DNA from: Neorhizobium tomejilense
GTDB lineage: Bacteria > Pseudomonadota > Alphaproteobacteria > Rhizobiales > Rhizobiaceae
NCBI GenBank assembly: GCA_002968845.1
Contig: PVBG01000015.1
Span: 91,279 to 155,278, forward strand
Length of the DNA: 64,000 nucleotides
Direction of reading: 5' to 3'
Below are positions 25,108-33,980 of the stretch, one piece after another. Position 1 is the first letter of the stretch, and each line of letters opens with the position of its first letter. The notes beneath the pieces are model-generated. The model did not search any database and was not told the origin of the DNA. It saw nothing but the letters and a program-made list of their open reading frames with translations. Made by a program: the position numbers and the translations under genes.

Positions 25108-26868
25108 ATGACCGATATCCTATCCATCACGCCCCGTCCTTCGATGGCAGCGGGCAAGACGCTGCTCGACGTGAAGAACCTGGTGACGGAGTTTCCACTT
25201 CGCACCGGCATCTTCAAGGCGGTCAACGACATCTCGTTTTCGATCGAGCCCGGCAAGACCCTGTGCGTGGTCGGCGAAAGCGGCTCCGGCAAATCCGTCA
25301 CCGCCCGCTCGATCTTGCAGATCATCGACTCGCCCGGTCGCATCGCCTCCGGTTCGATCATCCTCAACCGCCAGGACGGCACGTCGGTCGACCTGGCGAG
25401 GCTTGATCCGCGCAGCAAGGCGATCCGCGCCGTCCGCGGCCGCGACATCGCGATGATCTTCCAGGAGCCGATGTCGTCGCTTTCGCCGGTGCACACCGTC
25501 GGCGACCAGATTACCGAGGTGCTGCGGCTGCATTTGAACATGAGCAAGGCGCAGGCCCGCAAGGAAGCGGCCGAACTGCTGCGGCAGGTGGAAATCCCCA
25601 ATCCGGAACAGGCGCTCGACCGCTACGCCTTCCAGTATTCCGGCGGCATGCGCCAGCGCGCCATGATCGCCATGGCGCTTGCGTGCAAGCCGCAGCTGCT
25701 GATCGCCGACGAGCCGACCACCGCGCTCGACGTGACGACCCAGGCGGAAATCCTCGACTTGATCAAGCGCCTGCAGCAGACGACCGGAATGGCGGTGCTG
25801 TTCATCACCCACGACATGGGCGTGGTGGCACAGATTGCCGACGACGTGCTGGTCATGCATCACGGCGTCATCAAGGAATACGGGCCGGTCGACCAGATTT
25901 TCCATGCGCCGAAGGATCCCTATACGAAGATGCTTATCGGCTCCGTGCTGAAGCTGGAGCAGAAGGCGGAAATCCGCCTCGCCCGACCGCCGCTCGACAC
26001 GACCGCCGAACCGATCCTCGACATCCGCAACCTGTCCATGCATTTCGGGGAGATGAAGGCGCTGAACGACGTGTCGATCGCTCTCCTGCCCGGCGAGACG
26101 CTCGGCATCGTGGGCGAAAGCGGTTCCGGCAAGACGACGCTGGGCCGCTCGATCATGCGGCTCTACGATCCGGCATCCGGCGAGATGCACTACCGCCGCG
26201 CCGATGGCAGGGTGGTCGATCTCGCCAGGCTTGAGGGGCGCGAACTGAAAGCCGCCCGTCGCGAGCTGCGCATGGTCTTCCAGGACCCGTTCGGTTCGCT
26301 CAACCCGCGCATGACGGTCGCGCAGGTGATCGGCGAGCCGCTGCTGGTCAACGGCCTGTCGAAGGGCAAGGAACTCGACGAGCGGGTCTGCCACCTGATG
26401 GATCAGGTCGGCCTCGACCCGGCAGGGCGGGAACGCTACCCGCACGCCTTTTCCGGCGGCCAGCGCCAGCGCATTGGCATCGCGCGGGCGATCACGCTCA
26501 ATCCGCGCATCATCGTCGCGGACGAGGCGACCTCGGCGCTCGACGTCTCGGTGCGCTTCCAGGTTCTGGATCTCCTGATGCGGCTGCAGGACGAGCTCAA
26601 GCTCGCCTACATCTTCATCAGCCACGATATCGGCGTCATTCGCTACATGTGCGACCGGGTCGGCGTCATGTATCGCGGCCGGCTTGTCGAAGTCGGCGAA
26701 GCGGACAAGGTCTGCAACAACCCTGATCACCCCTACACGCAGGCATTGATTTCGGCCATCCCCCGGCCGGATCCCCGCGATCGCGATCGCTCCAAGCGGT
26801 TCCGGTACATCGAGCCAAGCCCCCACATCGATCCCAGCAACGTCAAGAATAGAAGTTCTGTGCGATGA
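25108..26868 (+). CDS. Fused double-domain ABC ATPase (DppD-DppF type)
   Basis: Protein of 586 residues with two complete nucleotide-binding domains. NBD1 has Walker A GESGSGKSV, signature YSGGMRQR and Walker B LLIADEPTTALD; NBD2 has Walker A GESGSGKTT, signature FSGGQRQR and Walker B IIVADEATSALD. The oligopeptide-type C-terminal segment (NNPDHPYTQALISAIP) closes NBD2. It powers the importer of the two preceding permeases. The ATG at 25108 is 7 bp after the permease stop. The end overlaps the next gene by 4 bp, tying transport and catabolism in one message. Confidence 0.92.
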   Translation: MTDILSITPRPSMAAGKTLLDVKNLVTEFPLRTGIFKAVNDISFSIEPGKTLCVVGESGSGKSVTARSILQIIDSPGRIASGSIILNRQDGTSVDLARLDPRSKAIRAVRGRDIAMIFQEPMSSLSPVHTVGDQITEVLRLHLNMSKAQARKEAAELLRQVEIPNPEQALDRYAFQYSGGMRQRAMIAMALACKPQLLIADEPTTALDVTTQAEILDLIKRLQQTTGMAVLFITHDMGVVAQIADDVLVMHHGVIKEYGPVDQIFHAPKDPYTKMLIGSVLKLEQKAEIRLARPPLDTTAEPILDIRNLSMHFGEMKALNDVSIALLPGETLGIVGESGSGKTTLGRSIMRLYDPASGEMHYRRADGRVVDLARLEGRELKAARRELRMVFQDPFGSLNPRMTVAQVIGEPLLVNGLSKGKELDERVCHLMDQVGLDPAGRERYPHAFSGGQRQRIGIARAITLNPRIIVADEATSALDVSVRFQVLDLLMRLQDELKLAYIFISHDIGVIRYMCDRVGVMYRGRLVEVGEADKVCNNPDHPYTQALISAIPRPDPRDRDRSKRFRYIEPSPHIDPSNVKNRSSVR

Positions 26869-28097
26869 AGATCACCGGAATCCGCACCTTTCTCATGCAT
26901 GTGGGCCAGCCGCACCGTTCAAAATGGGCGTCCGACGACGCATCTGCTTCTTCCGGTCCGGGATCGTCCGAACGAGGTTATTTCGGCGGCACCCGCAACT
27001 GGCTGTTCCTGAAGGTCGATACCGACGAGGGGATTACCGGCATCGGCGAATGCTCCGGCTGGCCGCGCGTCATCGAGACGGCGATCAAGGATCTCGCGCC
27101 GCTCCTGATCGGCGAGGACCCGACGCATATCGAAAAGCTGTGGCAGAAGATGATGATCGCCATGATGGGCCACGGCATGCTCGGCACGGTCGGTGGCGGT
27201 GCCATGACCGGCATCGACATGGCGCTCTGGGACATCAAGGGCAAGGCGCTCGGCGTGCCCGTCTGGAACCTGCTCGGCGGCAAGGTTCGCGACCATATTC
27301 CGATCTATTCGCATGCCAATACCGTGGAACAGGCGCTTGCCGTGAAGAGCCGCGGCATCAAGGCGATCAAATGCGGCGGCGTTTCCGATCCAGTCCGAAA
27401 GGTCGCCGCGTTGCGCGAAGCGGTCGGCGACGAAGTGGATATCGCCATCGACCTTCACGGTGCGCCATGGATGACGCCCGCCGATGCCTGCCGGCTGGTG
27501 CGCAAGCTCGAACCCTATGAGCTGATGTGGGTGGAAGACCCGATCGCGCCGGAGAACGTAGACGGCTACCGCCGCATCCGCGATGCAGCGCATGTGCCGC
27601 TTGCCGCCGGCGAACGCAGCGCCACGATTTTCGGTGAGCGCGAGCTGATCGAGAAGGAACTGGTCGACATCATCCAGCCGGATACCGGACGTGCCGGCGG
27701 CATTACCCAGATGAAGAAGATTGCCGCCATGGCGGAGGCGCACCACATCCAGTTCGCGCCGCATTCCGGCTCGCTCGGGCCGGTCGCCGAATATGCCGCT
27801 CTGCATTTGATGGCCGCGATCCCGAATGCGTTGATCCTGGAACGCCTCGACGACGACTGGGAGGGACGCAAGAGCGTGATCGTGCCGCATCCGGTCCAGG
27901 AAAGCGGCTTGATCGTGGTGCCGGACGCGCCGGGACTGGGCTGCGATATCGACGAGGAATTCGTTGCCCGCTACCCGAGCCAGGGCAATCTTTCCGTGCA
28001 GGTTCAGCCGGATAGCGGCGCCTATGCGCCGGGCACCTGGGGCGAACATCTCTATGTGCAGACGCGTGTGTCGCGTCGGCAGTATTTCGGTAAGTAA
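26865..28097 (+). CDS. Enolase-superfamily acid-sugar dehydratase (mandelate racemase-like) 1
   Basis: Mandelate racemase/muconate lactonising enzyme family protein of 410 residues. Metal ligands are expected at Asp of AIDLHGAP, Glu of WVEDPIAPEN and Glu of AAGERS; the barrel-end base is His of FAPHSGSLGP. The second-strand lysine region reads IKAIKCGG. The capping domain includes GHGMLGTVGGGAMTGIDMALWDIKGK (key part TGIDMALWDIKGK). Enzymes of this type dehydrate aldonates or aldarates, or isomerise aldarolactones. Exact substrate cannot be read from sequence; the nearby Udh-like gene points to a uronate-derived acid. Confidence 0.82.
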   Translation: MKITGIRTFLMHVGQPHRSKWASDDASASSGPGSSERGYFGGTRNWLFLKVDTDEGITGIGECSGWPRVIETAIKDLAPLLIGEDPTHIEKLWQKMMIAMMGHGMLGTVGGGAMTGIDMALWDIKGKALGVPVWNLLGGKVRDHIPIYSHANTVEQALAVKSRGIKAIKCGGVSDPVRKVAALREAVGDEVDIAIDLHGAPWMTPADACRLVRKLEPYELMWVEDPIAPENVDGYRRIRDAAHVPLAAGERSATIFGERELIEKELVDIIQPDTGRAGGITQMKKIAAMAEAHHIQFAPHSGSLGPVAEYAALHLMAAIPNALILERLDDDWEGRKSVIVPHPVQESGLIVVPDAPGLGCDIDEEFVARYPSQGNLSVQVQPDSGAYAPGTWGEHLYVQTRVSRRQYFGK

Positions 28098-28108
28098 GGA
28101 CACAGAAG

Positions 28109-29296
28109 ATGAAGATCGACCGGATGCGGGTTTTCATGACCCGCGACAAGGACCGCCCGCGTGTCGTCGTCGCGCTCGATACCGACGACGGCCTGACCGG
28201 CTGGGGCGAATGCTACAACCACGGTCCGGACAAGGCGCTGCCGCCGCTTCTCGACTATCTTTACGGCTTTGTTGCCGGCCAGGACCCGACGCGGGTGGAC
28301 TACCTCGTCAATCTGATGATCCAGCAGAGCCGGTTTCCTCCCGGCGCCATGGGGCTTGCGGCGATCGCCGGCCTCGACCATTGCCTCTGGGATCTGGCTG
28401 CGAAAGCTGCGAGCCTGCCCGTCTACAAGCTGCTCGGCGGCGAGGTGCGCGACAAGATCAAGGTTTATGCCGGCGTCTACACCGCGCCGGATGCACCGGC
28501 GGCGCGCGATGAATTCGATCGGCTGAACGAAGGCTGGGGGTTCACCGCGTTCAAGCTCAGCCCCTGGCGGATCGATATGCATACCAACCGCTGGGGCAAT
28601 GTGGTGAAGGCGTCGGCCGACTACTTTCGCCAACTCCGCGAGACGGTCCGCGACGACTACGAGATTGCCTTCGATGCGCATGCCAAGATCTACGAGCCCA
28701 CCGCCGCCCGGCAGCTCGGCAACGCACTCGCACCCTACGACCCGCTGTTCTACGAGGAGCCACTCCGGCCGGAAAACATCGAGGCATGGGGTGAACTCAA
28801 GCAGGGGCTCGAATGCACGCTGGCGACGGGTGAAAGCCTCTACAGCCGCTACGAATTCCTGCGTCTACTGCAGGTGAAGGGCGCGGATCTGATCCAGCCG
28901 GACATCTGCGTCGTCGGCGGGCTTTCGGAAATGCGCCGCATCGCGACGCTTGCCGAGGCCTTTTATGTCGGCGTGGCCCCGCACAACCCGATGGGACCTC
29001 TGGCAACCGCGGTCAACGTGCATTTCTCGGCCGCCCAGCAGAATTTCAGGATCCTCGAATACCGCCTGCCGACGGGCCAGGCCTACGTCTATGGCGGGAC
29101 CGAAGTCGAGACCCGGGAAGCGTCGGCGCGTTACGTCGCCGATCCCTACCTGCCGAAGGACGGATATCTCGAGCTTCGCCCGGACCGTCCCGGCTGGGGC
29201 GTCGAGATGGACGAAAAGGCGATGCAGGAGGACGGCTACGTCCATTGGCAACGTCGCGTGCCGAAGCGGCCGGACGGGTCCTATGCCTTCGCCTGA
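28109..29296 (+). CDS. Enolase-superfamily acid-sugar dehydratase (galactonate dehydratase-like) 2
   Basis: Second enolase-superfamily protein, 395 residues, 11 bp downstream of the first. Probable ligands are Asp of AFDAHAKIY (with the His two residues on), Glu of YEEPLRPEN and Glu of TGESLYSR; the distal His is in VAPHNPMGPLAT. The DxH pair and APHNPMGP resemble D-galactonate dehydratase (DgoD) and the galactarolactone cycloisomerase group. Two unequal paralogues in tandem suggest either two sugar epimers or sequential steps. Confidence 0.82.
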   Translation: MKIDRMRVFMTRDKDRPRVVVALDTDDGLTGWGECYNHGPDKALPPLLDYLYGFVAGQDPTRVDYLVNLMIQQSRFPPGAMGLAAIAGLDHCLWDLAAKAASLPVYKLLGGEVRDKIKVYAGVYTAPDAPAARDEFDRLNEGWGFTAFKLSPWRIDMHTNRWGNVVKASADYFRQLRETVRDDYEIAFDAHAKIYEPTAARQLGNALAPYDPLFYEEPLRPENIEAWGELKQGLECTLATGESLYSRYEFLRLLQVKGADLIQPDICVVGGLSEMRRIATLAEAFYVGVAPHNPMGPLATAVNVHFSAAQQNFRILEYRLPTGQAYVYGGTEVETREASARYVADPYLPKDGYLELRPDRPGWGVEMDEKAMQEDGYVHWQRRVPKRPDGSYAFA

Positions 29297-29297
29297 C

Positions 29298-30161
29298 ATG
29301 ACGGAGAAGGATTGGCCAGGCATTCGAAGCGGGCCGCTTGCGGCCCGTTTCCTGCCCGAAAACGGCGGCCGGATGACCCATCTCGTCCATGACCGGCTGG
29401 GCGATATCCTCGTGCCGACCGCCGGTCCGGCGTTCGAGCCGCTGAACTGGCCGAAGGCCGGCGCCTATCCGCTGTTTCCCTATCACAACAAGCTCCTCGG
29501 TGCGGCTTTCCTGCATGACGGCAAGCGTCATGAAGTTCTGCCGCACCCGGCGCTTCGGACCGATGCCCAGCACGGCCCGGCCCATCGCCGCGCCTGGCAG
29601 GTGGCCTCGCTCGGCACCGATCGGATCGAACTGGTGCTGGACTACCGCGCCGATCCGGACTGGCCCTTCGACTTTCGCGCTGTACAGTGCTTGGTGCTCG
29701 GCGACGACCGGCTCGATATCGAGCTTGCAATGACCAATACAGGACGGGCCTCCATGCCCGGTGGATTGGGCTGGCATCCGTATTTTGCGGCTGATCTCGG
29801 CAGGCCGGCATCCTGCGATGCCGGCAAGATTTGGCCGCCAGGTGACGCGGGCGTTCCAGACGGAGCCCGATCTGAAGCGCGCAATGCGAAACTGCTGCCG
29901 AACGAGGCTCATACCCTTTTTCTTTCGGACTGGCAGCGGGCCACGGTTGTCACCAACGGAGGCATCGAGGCCACGTTGACGGCTGGGCCGGAACTGAAAC
30001 ACCTCGTCGCTCATCGCACTGCGGACTATGTCTGCCTCGAACCCGTATCGCACGTTGCCGGCGCCTTCGGTTTTCCCCTTGGCAGTGGTTCAGGGCTTTT
30101 CGTGCTGCGGGCGGGGGAACAGCGCTCGGCAAGCTTTGCCTTTTCTTTCAAGGTCTTTTGA
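29298..30161 (+). CDS. Aldose 1-epimerase-like protein (GalM family)
   Basis: Protein of about 287 residues with the galactose mutarotase-like fold: FPYHNKLLGAAF near residue 55 and GGLGWHPYFA with the catalytic-type His near residue 155, and a C-terminal CLEPVSHVAGAF containing the conserved Glu. Mutarotases interconvert sugar anomers, which would suit an anomer-specific dehydrogenase. The start is uncertain: ATG at 29298 (2 bp after the dehydratase stop) or ATG at 29283 (overlapping it). Last gene of the plus operon. It is convergent with the GntR gene at 30220 across 58 bp. Confidence 0.78.
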   Translation: MTEKDWPGIRSGPLAARFLPENGGRMTHLVHDRLGDILVPTAGPAFEPLNWPKAGAYPLFPYHNKLLGAAFLHDGKRHEVLPHPALRTDAQHGPAHRRAWQVASLGTDRIELVLDYRADPDWPFDFRAVQCLVLGDDRLDIELAMTNTGRASMPGGLGWHPYFAADLGRPASCDAGKIWPPGDAGVPDGARSEARNAKLLPNEAHTLFLSDWQRATVVTNGGIEATLTAGPELKHLVAHRTADYVCLEPVSHVAGAFGFPLGSGSGLFVLRAGEQRSASFAFSFKVF

Positions 30162-30219
30162 GAACGCCGGGAGATCGGGCCACTGTAGCGGTGCGATAGT
30201 CTCACTATGGGTTTTTATA

Positions 30220-31104
30220 CTACAAAATGCCGTTTCTCGCCTTCGAGGTCCCGCGGGCGCCGGTCAAATGCTTGCGCATGAGAGCCGCCGCGACTTCGTT
30301 GTCGCCCACCGCGAGTCGCTCGAGTATTTCCAGATGCTCCCGGCAGGTGACGGCTACGCGATCTGCGCCATGCTGCCAGTTGTAGTTGGATAGACGACGA
30401 AGCTGGTTCTGGCGGTTCATCGCCTCCTCGATATAGCGGTTTCCCGACGCTGCGCTGATGCCGAGGTGGAATTCCGCGTTCATTTCGAACAGGGTGACGC
30501 TGGACGCGTCGGTCCAGGCCGCACTCAGCATTGCCTCGTGCCGTGATCGCATCGACCTGATCCAATCGGCGGAAAGCGAAAAATCCGGCGACAGGATGGC
30601 TGCGCATTCGATAAGCAGCCGAAAATCATAGCTTTCTTCTCGAGCACGCACGTCGCGGACCGGGTCGAAAAACTGCCACCCATAACCTTTTCGGCGCTGA
30701 ATCACGCCGAGGCCTTCCAGCTTGATCAGCGCCTGGCGGACAGGCGTCCGCTCCTGCCCCGTCAACCGCATCAGTTCCAGCTCGGCGAACTGCTCCGGCA
30801 ATTCGCCGTCCCGCCGCAGCTTGGCGATCGCGACGAGAAGTTCTTCATCGGCGGGCGGCGCCTCCAGTGTCTCTACCTTGGGAGGAATTGCCGAAAGCGT
30901 CATCCCCTTGTTTTGCTCGTGCTGCACGAAGCCGCGCGATTTCAGCAATTCGAGCGCCATTCGAACCGGCGTGCGGGACACGCGCAGCCGGTCCGCCAAC
31001 TGGTTTTGGCGAAGTCTCGCCCCTGGCTGAAGATTGTCCTCGTGGATGACGTCGACGATGCGACGCATCAGGTCCTGCTGAAGAGGCGTGGATGCGTCTG
31101 ACAT
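30220..31104 (-). CDS. GntR-family regulator with two winged-helix domains and FCD domain
   Basis: Protein of 294 residues. A standard GntR winged helix lies at about 7-72 (LRQNQLADRLRVSRTPVRMAL), a second winged helix at about 87-145 (ELELMRLTGQERTPVRQALIKL, RRKGYGWQF), and a C-terminal FCD-like effector domain at about 158-285. Two DNA-binding domains in one GntR protein are unusual; the second repeats the RTPVR recognition signature. An effector acid or amine is expected in the FCD pocket. The ATG at 31104 is preferred to an upstream start that would add a Lys-rich leader. It is divergent from the C45 hydrolase operon and probably its repressor. Confidence 0.8.
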   Translation of the reverse strand: MSDASTPLQQDLMRRIVDVIHEDNLQPGARLRQNQLADRLRVSRTPVRMALELLKSRGFVQHEQNKGMTLSAIPPKVETLEAPPADEELLVAIAKLRRDGELPEQFAELELMRLTGQERTPVRQALIKLEGLGVIQRRKGYGWQFFDPVRDVRAREESYDFRLLIECAAILSPDFSLSADWIRSMRSRHEAMLSAAWTDASSVTLFEMNAEFHLGISAASGNRYIEEAMNRQNQLRRLSNYNWQHGADRVAVTCREHLEILERLAVGDNEVAAALMRKHLTGARGTSKARNGIL

Positions 31105-31139
31105 TTCCGCTTGCCTTTCCGATTTTTTTGGTTTTTGTT

Positions 31140-31150
31140 GTATGAAATAC
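31140..31150. promoter_or_regulatory. Small dyad in the divergent promoter of the C45/ornithine operon
   Basis: GTATGAAATAC (4-bp arms, 3-bp centre) lies in the AT-rich 104-bp gap between the double-winged-helix GntR gene and the C45 hydrolase gene, flanked by T-runs. It is the best operator candidate there, but short enough to be chance. Confidence 0.35.
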
Positions 31151-31208
31151 TTTTTAGGTGAAGGCAAGCGTTCGGCCTGCCGCCATACAGCATCTGGAAC
31201 ACGCCACC

Positions 31209-32369
31209 ATGACCTTGCCTCTTGCCTGCCCGCTCATCGAGATTTCTGGTACGCCATTCGAGCGCGGCCAACAATATGGCGAACAGGCGGCGCAGCGTAT
31301 CCTCAAGGGCATCGGGCACTACAAGGACCAGCTGCATTCCTCCGGCTTGAAAGACGGCGACCTGGCGGCGATGATCGACCGTTTTGCCAGCGCGATCGAG
31401 GACTATGGCCCCCAGTATATCGAGGAGATGCGCGGCATCGCCAAGGCCGTGAATACCGATCTGGCCGCAATCCTGCTGCTCAATGCACGCACCGAAATCC
31501 TCAAGCTTGCGCGCCGCCGGGAAAAGGGCCAGGCGGACTTCATCCAGTCGGACGGCTGCACCGGCGTTTTCGTCATGCCCTCCGCCACGCCTGACAACGT
31601 CTTCATCCACGCCCAGAACTGGGACTGGAAGGCTGAATGCGCCGAAACGGCGATCGTGCTCAAGATCAAACGCAGCGATGGACCCGATATCATCACCTTC
31701 ACCGAAGCCGGCGGCCTTGCGCGTACGGGCTTCAACGCCGCCGGTATCTCGATCAGCGGCAACTACCTCGAAACCGACCGGGACTATCGGGAACTCGGCG
31801 TGCCGCTCGCCATCATCCGCCGCAAGGTTCTGGAACAGGACCATCTGGCGATGGCGATGCAGGCGGTTTACGGAACCCGCAAGTCGGCGTCGAACAACAT
31901 GATGATCGGCCACGCCCATGGCGTCGCAATCGATTTCGAATGCGCGCCCGACGAAACTTTTCTGGTTCACCCGGAAAACGGCGTGCTGGTGCATGCCAAC
32001 CATTTCCAGAGCCAGGTTGCGCTGTCAAAGCTGCTCGACAAGGGCGTCGTCAACATGCCGGACTCGCTCTACCGTGACCTGCGCGTCCGCCAGCTGATCG
32101 AACCGCATGTCGGCAAGGTCACGGTGGACACCGTCAAGACCGCGCTTTCCGATACGTTCGAAAGTCCCTGGTCGGTCTGCCGCCCGCCGCGCAAATCGCT
32201 GTCCAACAATCAGTCCGCAACGGTCGCCATGATCGTCATGGTGCCGGGAGAAGGCCGCATGGAGGTGGCATTGCTGCCGGCGCTTGGGCCGCACTTTTGG
32301 AATTACAGCCTCGATATGAGGATCAGGCCCGTCGAAGAGCCCCGCAAGGCTCAAACGAACGCGGCCTAA
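31209..32369 (+). CDS. Ntn-hydrolase of the C45 acyltransferase/amidase family
   Basis: Protein of 386 residues of the acyl-CoA:6-aminopenicillanate acyltransferase (peptidase C45) family. The self-cleavage and nucleophile site is Gly-Cys in SDGCTGVF (C117); NWDWKAE and GLARTGFNAAGISIS match the Ntn core. Family members cleave or form amide bonds of N-acylated amines and amino acids; most bacterial members have no known substrate. The ATG at 31209 is chosen because MTLPLACPLIEISGTPFERGQQYG is the normal start. Being first in an operon with a peptide-type importer, it probably deacylates the imported compound. No signal peptide, so cytoplasmic. Confidence 0.8.
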   Translation: MTLPLACPLIEISGTPFERGQQYGEQAAQRILKGIGHYKDQLHSSGLKDGDLAAMIDRFASAIEDYGPQYIEEMRGIAKAVNTDLAAILLLNARTEILKLARRREKGQADFIQSDGCTGVFVMPSATPDNVFIHAQNWDWKAECAETAIVLKIKRSDGPDIITFTEAGGLARTGFNAAGISISGNYLETDRDYRELGVPLAIIRRKVLEQDHLAMAMQAVYGTRKSASNNMMIGHAHGVAIDFECAPDETFLVHPENGVLVHANHFQSQVALSKLLDKGVVNMPDSLYRDLRVRQLIEPHVGKVTVDTVKTALSDTFESPWSVCRPPRKSLSNNQSATVAMIVMVPGEGRMEVALLPALGPHFWNYSLDMRIRPVEEPRKAQTNAA

Positions 32370-32405
32370 CCAAAATCAATAAGGGAACAAATACGGGAGC
32401 CTCCA

Positions 32406-33977
32406 ATGAAAGTTCAAAGTCTGTTGAAGACGACGGCAGCGATCGCGCTGCTCGCCACGACCGCCGCGGGCACGGCCTTGGCGCAGGACAAGACAATGCG
32501 GGTGCGCATCAATGCGGACATCCGCTCGACCGATCCCGGCGTCAACCGCGACGCCAATAGCGACGCCATCGTCCTGCACATGGTCGAGGGCCTCGTTGGG
32601 TACAAGGACGACGCCTCGATCGCGCCGCTGCTGGCAAAGTCGGTCGACATTTCCCCCGACGGCAAGGCCTATACGTTCAAGCTGCGTGACGGGCTGAAGT
32701 TCAGCAATGGCGAGCCGCTGACCTCCGCCGATGTCCTGTCCTCCTGGCAGCGCTACGTTGATCCCAAGACCGCCTGGCGGTGCCTCAAGGACGTGACGGG
32801 ATCCGGCGTCGCCAATGTCACCAACGTGGCTGTGCCGGATGCCACAACCGTCGTCTTCACGCTGGAGAAGCCGACCGCCCTGTTCCTCGCCACCATTGCC
32901 CGCACCGATTGCGGTGGCACCGGCATCTACCATAAGAGCTCGCTCGATGCGCAGGGCAAGTGGGTGAAGCCTGTCGGCACCGGCCCCTTCATGCTGCAGG
33001 AATGGCGCAGCGGCCAGTATGTGCAGCTCGCCGCCAATCCCAACTACGTCTCGCCCGGCGGCGCGCGCACCGGCTATGTCGGCGACAAGCAGCCGAAGAT
33101 CGCGGCCACGCGCTTCATGGTCATTCCGGACGATGCTGCGGCCAAGGCCGCCCTCTATTCCGGAGATATCGACGTACTAAGCGACGTCAACAACGCCGAT
33201 GTCGAGGAACTCTCCGGCAGCGACAAGCTGAAGGTGGACAAGGTCGCCAGCATGGGCCTGACCAGTCTTCTTTTCCAGACCCGCGATCCGCTGCTCAAGG
33301 ACATCCGTATCCGCAAGGCGCTACTGCTTTCCCTCGATATCGCGCAGATCTCGGAAGCCTTGACGAACGGCCAGTCGCCGGCGAACCTCTCGGTCATTCC
33401 GGTCCCGAGCCCCTATTCCGGCAAGCTGCAGAAGGAAATTCCGGCCCGCAATCTCGACGAGGCGAAGAAGCTGCTGGCGGACGCCGGATACAAGGGCCAG
33501 CCGATCAAGTGGCTGGCGACGAAGTTCTATCCGTCGCTCTTCGATGCCGCGGTTCTGGTCCAGGCGATGGCGCAGGAAGCCGGCATCAATATCGAGATCG
33601 AGACACTCGACTGGGCGACACTGCTCGACCGCTACACGGCCGGCAACTACTCCGCCATGTCGTTCACCTATTCCGCACGCCTCGATCCCTCGCTCTCCTA
33701 TGACATGGTCAGCGGCAGCAAGGACAAGAGCCCGAACAAGGTGTGGGACAATCCGGAAGGCCTGAAGCTGATCGCCGCGAGCACAACGATCGGCGATGCC
33801 AGGGAGCGGCAGGTGCTGTTCGACAAGCTGGAAGGCATGATCCGCGCCGACGTCCCGTTGATCCCGCTCTATTCCGGCACCCGCATCGGCGCGGTGCGCG
33901 CCAATGTGGAAGGATACAAGACGTGGCCGGTCGGTTATCCGCGCATGTGGGGCGTTTCCTTCGCACAAGGCAAATAG
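32406..33977 (+). CDS. ABC transporter substrate-binding protein, family 5 (DppA-like)
   Basis: Periplasmic binding protein of 523 residues with a Sec signal peptide (LLKTTAAIALLATTAAGTALAQ, cleavage after ALA). SBP_bac_5 features include the YTFKLRDGLKFSNGEPLTSADV stretch (core: LRDGLKFSNGEPLTSADV) and the C-terminal DVPLIPLYSGT. It delivers a peptide-like or amine-containing ligand to the permeases directly downstream (4 bp gap). Ligand unknown; neighbouring enzymes suggest an acylated amine or ornithine derivative. Confidence 0.88.
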   Translation: MKVQSLLKTTAAIALLATTAAGTALAQDKTMRVRINADIRSTDPGVNRDANSDAIVLHMVEGLVGYKDDASIAPLLAKSVDISPDGKAYTFKLRDGLKFSNGEPLTSADVLSSWQRYVDPKTAWRCLKDVTGSGVANVTNVAVPDATTVVFTLEKPTALFLATIARTDCGGTGIYHKSSLDAQGKWVKPVGTGPFMLQEWRSGQYVQLAANPNYVSPGGARTGYVGDKQPKIAATRFMVIPDDAAAKAALYSGDIDVLSDVNNADVEELSGSDKLKVDKVASMGLTSLLFQTRDPLLKDIRIRKALLLSLDIAQISEALTNGQSPANLSVIPVPSPYSGKLQKEIPARNLDEAKKLLADAGYKGQPIKWLATKFYPSLFDAAVLVQAMAQEAGINIEIETLDWATLLDRYTAGNYSAMSFTYSARLDPSLSYDMVSGSKDKSPNKVWDNPEGLKLIAASTTIGDARERQVLFDKLEGMIRADVPLIPLYSGTRIGAVRANVEGYKTWPVGYPRMWGVSFAQGK

Positions 33978-33980
33978 CTG

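Noticed and set aside
25120..26826. A 568-codon antisense frame over the double ABC ATPase
   Set aside because: Mirror of two intact nucleotide-binding domains; Arg/His/Asp-rich text with no recognisable domain. The same holds for 35620-37299.
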